Below, piece by piece: positions 61,328 to 64,000 of a DNA stretch of 64,000 bases. The DNA comes from Bernardetia sp042180575 (GTDB lineage: Bacteria; Bacteroidota; Bacteroidia; Cytophagales; Bernardetiaceae): assembly GCF_042180575.1 (NCBI RefSeq), contig NZ_CP170094.1:2356001-2420000 (forward strand), written 5' to 3'. The notes under the pieces were generated by a model. That model saw only the letters and a list, made by a program, of their open reading frames with translations. It did not search any database and was not told where the DNA came from. The position numbers and the translations under genes were made by a program. Numbering within the stretch: the first letter of the stretch is position 1; every line of letters starts with the position of its first letter.

Positions 61328-62397
61328 ATTGAGCAGATTAAGAGATAAAAATTAAAGTGTTGCACAAAAGCTAAACAACTCTAAATACAAGGTCATAAAA
61401 TAATTGTTGATACAACTATACTAGAGATTTTCAGAAGCACAATGATACGAAGTTCGTTATTTTTTTTGAAAAAATATAGAAAAATAAGCCGTTCAATGAA
61501 TAATAACATTCTTTTTTTACTCAAAAAACACCCTAATATAAAAGAGCTGGTTGAACCAAAATTATAATCATTATTTTATTTTTTTAGAAACATCATCTCT
61601 TCTACTTTTTACCAAAACTCTACAGTTTATACTCTTTACCATCCAAATGAAATTTGGAGAAAGTATATTAGGTATGTTACAAATGAACAGGAATATTACC
61701 TAAAATTTTATAATAGAACGCTTTTAGATAATTATGTCGCTGTTTATATTGATGTAAGTGGAAGAAAAGAAATGTAGCGAAATTTATTATATAAATTAAT
61801 AAAGCTGTTATGTAAAAAAGCTCTTTTTAGTGAAAAAAAAATAGAGTTAATCTTTTAAAAAAACAACTCTAATAACATAAAACTAGCTTACTACGCCCTT
61901 TTTTCAAAAAAAACAGAAAATTCTAAACAATTTGAGATGTTTTTCAAAAAATGTGTAACCTTTCAAAATAAGTTCCGTTATATAGACAAGTAGCTGATAA
62001 AAAAATCATTTTTTACAGTTTTTTTATTGATTTGCTTCTTAATTTTCTGAATAAACTTGATAGTTATTTCAGAAAATCATTTTTTAATCTTAGTTTTTTG
62101 TATTCTACAGCTTTAATTTTATTTACTTCACTTTCTTTTATTTTTGTGATTTGATATTTTAGAATGATAATTTATCAAAAATTCATCTTTTAATAATCTT
62201 GTAATGTTTGGTTTTTTCCAAAAAAATGCTATCTTAGATTATAATAAAAGATATTTTAGAAAATAATTGTACAAACAATCATTTTGTTTAACTTTTTTAA
62301 CTAAATAATTACACAAAAATTTGGATTTTCGTTTAATAAACATTAGCTTTGTATTAAACAAAAACAAATACCTCCAAACTTCAAAATTTTTTTAACT
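61328..62397. other. 1070-base gene-poor region
   Basis: AT-rich sequence between priA and the ECF sigma gene. The only protein-like trace is a 69-codon stretch without a start codon (61568-61777). A hairpin TAGAGTT/AACTCTA lies near 61842-61877. No promoter or known RNA was recognised. The regulatory region of the sigma gene must lie in its right-hand part. Confidence 0.6.
61568..61777 (+). pseudogene. possible gene remnant in the priA-sigma gap
   Basis: An open frame of 69 codons between TAA (61565) and TAG (61775), with no ATG before its last codon. The translation contains ordinary protein-like stretches (VYTLYHPNEIW, EYYLKFYNRTLL, YVAVYIDVSGRKE). It may be the end of a lost gene or a chance frame. 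Confidence 0.3.
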
Positions 62398-62910
62398 ATG
62401 ACAGCCTTCGAATTTGGATTTGCATTACAAAAAATAGCTTACTCTTTGCGTCCTTTCGCATTGAAGCTCACTAAAGATTCTGATGAAGCAAATGACTTGC
62501 TTCAAGAAACAATATTAAAAGCCTTTACCAACCGTGAGAAATTTACGGAAGGTACAAATTTAAAGGCGTGGTTATATACCATTATGAAAAATACATTTAT
62601 TACGAATTATCAGCGTTTGGTACGTCGTAATACATTTATTGACACTACCGAAAACTTACACTTTCTCAACTCTTCTAATCACGTAGCTGCAAATGGTGCG
62701 TATGGAGATTTTATGATGCAAGATGTAGTTCGTGCGATTGATAGACTAGATGATGCTTATAAAGTTCCATTTATGATGCACTTTAGAGGTTTCAAATACT
62801 ACGAAATTGCAGAACGTTTAGAGATTCCTATTGGAACGGTAAAAAACAGAATTCATATTGCACGTAAGGAACTAAAAGGTAATTTGAAGGTATATGCCTC
62901 AAAAAACTAA
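62398..62910 (+). CDS. ECF-type RNA polymerase sigma factor
   Basis: 170 residues. Region 2 (about 15-80) has the LTKDSDEANDLLQETILKAF and LKAWLYTIMKNTFITNYQRL blocks that bind the polymerase and the -10 element. Region 4 (about 110-165) has the helix-turn-helix YYEIAERLEIPIGTVKNRIHIARKEL. No anti-sigma gene is adjacent, so control must come from elsewhere. It is followed by a terminator and then crtB on the same strand, a pairing seen in carotenoid gene regions of Bacteroidota. Confidence 0.92.
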   Translation: MTAFEFGFALQKIAYSLRPFALKLTKDSDEANDLLQETILKAFTNREKFTEGTNLKAWLYTIMKNTFITNYQRLVRRNTFIDTTENLHFLNSSNHVAANGAYGDFMMQDVVRAIDRLDDAYKVPFMMHFRGFKYYEIAERLEIPIGTVKNRIHIARKELKGNLKVYASKN

Positions 62911-62951
62911 TAAGTCCTTATTACTCTGAATTTTACATTAAAATATTAAAA

Positions 62952-62990
62952 AAAAACGCACATTTTTTTCAAACAAAAGTGTGCGTTTTT
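62952..62990 (+). terminator. intrinsic terminator after the ECF sigma gene
   Basis: AAAAACGCACA (62952-62962) pairs with TGTGCGTTTTT (62980-62990), extended by inner T/A pairs. It separates the sigma factor from crtB, which therefore has its own promoter. Confidence 0.85.
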
Positions 62991-63087
62991 CTATTTTGAA
63001 AAAAGAACATACTTATTATACTCTCTATTTCGTTTTACTAAAAAAACAGTATTAGAAATAACTACTAAAAAAATTTATAAAGTTCTT

Positions 63088-63981
63088 ATGAATACTATAC
63101 CCTCCTCTACTTTTAATTCAGCAGGAACTGATACTATTTCAGACTCTATGGCACTTTATAATACAACTGCCTTGAAATGCAGTAAATTAATTACTCAACA
63201 TTACAGTACTTCTTTTACTTTGGGAATTCAGACATTACACAAAAAGTTACATTTTCCTATTTATGCTATTTATGGATATGTGCGTTATGCTGATGAAATT
63301 GTAGATACTTTCCATGATAAAGATAGAGCTACTTTATTAGCTCGTTTTAGAGAAGATACTTATCGTGCTATTGAAGAAAAAATAAGTACTAATCCAGTTA
63401 TTCATTCTTTTCAACTTGCTGTTGAGCGTTATTCTATTGAAAATGAACTTATAGAAGCCTTTTTGAATAGTATGAAAATGGATTTGGACAAAAAAGAATA
63501 TACCGATAATAAATACAACGAGTATATTTATGGTTCTGCTGAGGTAGTAGGTTTAATGTGTCTTCGTGTTTTTTGTGAAAATGATAGTGAACTGTATGAT
63601 GGTTTGAAATCAGGGGCAAGAAGCCTAGGAGCAGCTTTTCAAAAAGTAAATTTTTTGAGAGATATGAAAAGTGATTTTGATGAACGTGGACGAGTTTATT
63701 TTCCTGATGTTGATTATTCACAATTTGATGCCCACGCAAAAATTCAAATAGAAAACGATATTCAAAAAGATTTTGATGCTGCTTATGACGCTATTTTGAG
63801 ACTTCCAAAGCCTTCAAGAATGGGAGTTTATTTGGCTTATGTTTATTATCTCAAGTTATTCAATAAAATAAAACAATCCTCTGCTCAAGCAATCCTTTCA
63901 GAACGTATTAGAGTTCCTGATAGCAGAAAAATGTTCTTATTAGTAGAAAGTTATGTGAAACATCGCTTAAACTACATATAA
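63088..63981 (+). CDS. crtB: phytoene/squalene synthase family enzyme
   Basis: 297 residues of the trans-isoprenyl diphosphate synthase fold. The first Asp-rich motif is DEIVD at 69-73; the second, DMKSD at 192-196, lies in NFLRDMKSDFDERGRVYFPD, with the typical RGR-YFP tail. Expected reaction: head-to-head condensation of two geranylgeranyl diphosphates to phytoene, the first step to carotenoids; a squalene synthase role is less likely given the sequence. The ECF sigma gene upstream suggests regulated pigment synthesis. Confidence 0.88.
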   Translation: MNTIPSSTFNSAGTDTISDSMALYNTTALKCSKLITQHYSTSFTLGIQTLHKKLHFPIYAIYGYVRYADEIVDTFHDKDRATLLARFREDTYRAIEEKISTNPVIHSFQLAVERYSIENELIEAFLNSMKMDLDKKEYTDNKYNEYIYGSAEVVGLMCLRVFCENDSELYDGLKSGARSLGAAFQKVNFLRDMKSDFDERGRVYFPDVDYSQFDAHAKIQIENDIQKDFDAAYDAILRLPKPSRMGVYLAYVYYLKLFNKIKQSSAQAILSERIRVPDSRKMFLLVESYVKHRLNYI

Positions 63982-64000
63982 ATAATCCGTTTTATACTTA

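Noticed and set aside
61568..61777. New small gene in the priA-sigma gap
   Set aside because: No start codon exists in the frame; kept only as a low-confidence remnant.

Overview
The window is AT-rich, gene-dense DNA from a member of the Bacteroidota, most likely a Cytophagales relative of Bernardetia/Flexibacter. This lineage is inferred from a SusC/SusD pair, type IX secretion C-terminal sorting domains, the short Bacteroidota omega subunit (RpoZ), promoter boxes of the TTG / TAnnTTTG type, little Shine-Dalgarno sequence, a LytS/LytR-type two-component pair and a CrtB gene next to an ECF sigma factor. I could not confirm the species by search.

Layout. 1-6115: the 5' part of a large TPR-CHAT protein (cut by the window edge), a D-2-hydroxyacid dehydrogenase, small unknown genes, a cytochrome b5-like protein and a polyprenol-phosphate-mannose synthase-like GT2. 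6116-13970 is an accessory stretch: an IS4-family element with inverted ends and a target duplication, comEC, a lipoprotein, a mazF toxin gene split exactly by an ISL3-family element, an orphan beta-class DNA methyltransferase and a vapB/vapC-like toxin-antitoxin pair. 14071-20226 is housekeeping (pccB, der, bamD, rpoZ) mixed with small membrane proteins and a TY-Chap-like protein. 20450-32150 holds a 1038-residue fusion of a TIGR03032-type domain with duplicated GNAT modules, a run of secreted proteins (two large type IX cargo proteins, one with ten calcium-type VCBS repeats), sdaAB, a DUF4403 lipoprotein and a miniature sorting-domain-like protein. 32162-36349 is a LytTR response regulator/histidine kinase operon divergent from a DUF5916 outer membrane protein. 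36644-48024 carries dnaK, bioF, an Mpo1-like protein, pgk and a susC/susD pair. 48252-52192 is tRNA-Trp, secE, nusG, rplK, rplA, rplJ and rplL. The usual rpoB/rpoC do not follow; a PAP2 phosphatase does. 52984-61327: a remnant of a duplicated gene, an OmpA-family protein with a propeller-like N-terminus, a signal-less BtuF-like protein, a RimK-type ligase and priA. The end has a gene-poor kilobase, an ECF sigma factor and crtB.

How the genes work together. The ribosomal/transcription cluster forms one growth-related block. The SusC/SusD pair and the type IX cargo proteins serve the cell envelope and nutrient capture. The LytTR system probably controls its divergent DUF5916 neighbour. The ECF factor and CrtB suggest regulated carotenoid synthesis. 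Short repeats are frequent between genes: a dispersed GCGAGTGATTT family, arrays with a seven-base period and several long inverted repeats. No CRISPR array, rRNA or prophage was seen. The most unusual items are the TIGR03032-GNAT fusion, the cleanly reversible mazF insertion, the inverted repeat pair upstream of susC, a structured rplJ-rplL gap, and the missing rpoBC after rplL.
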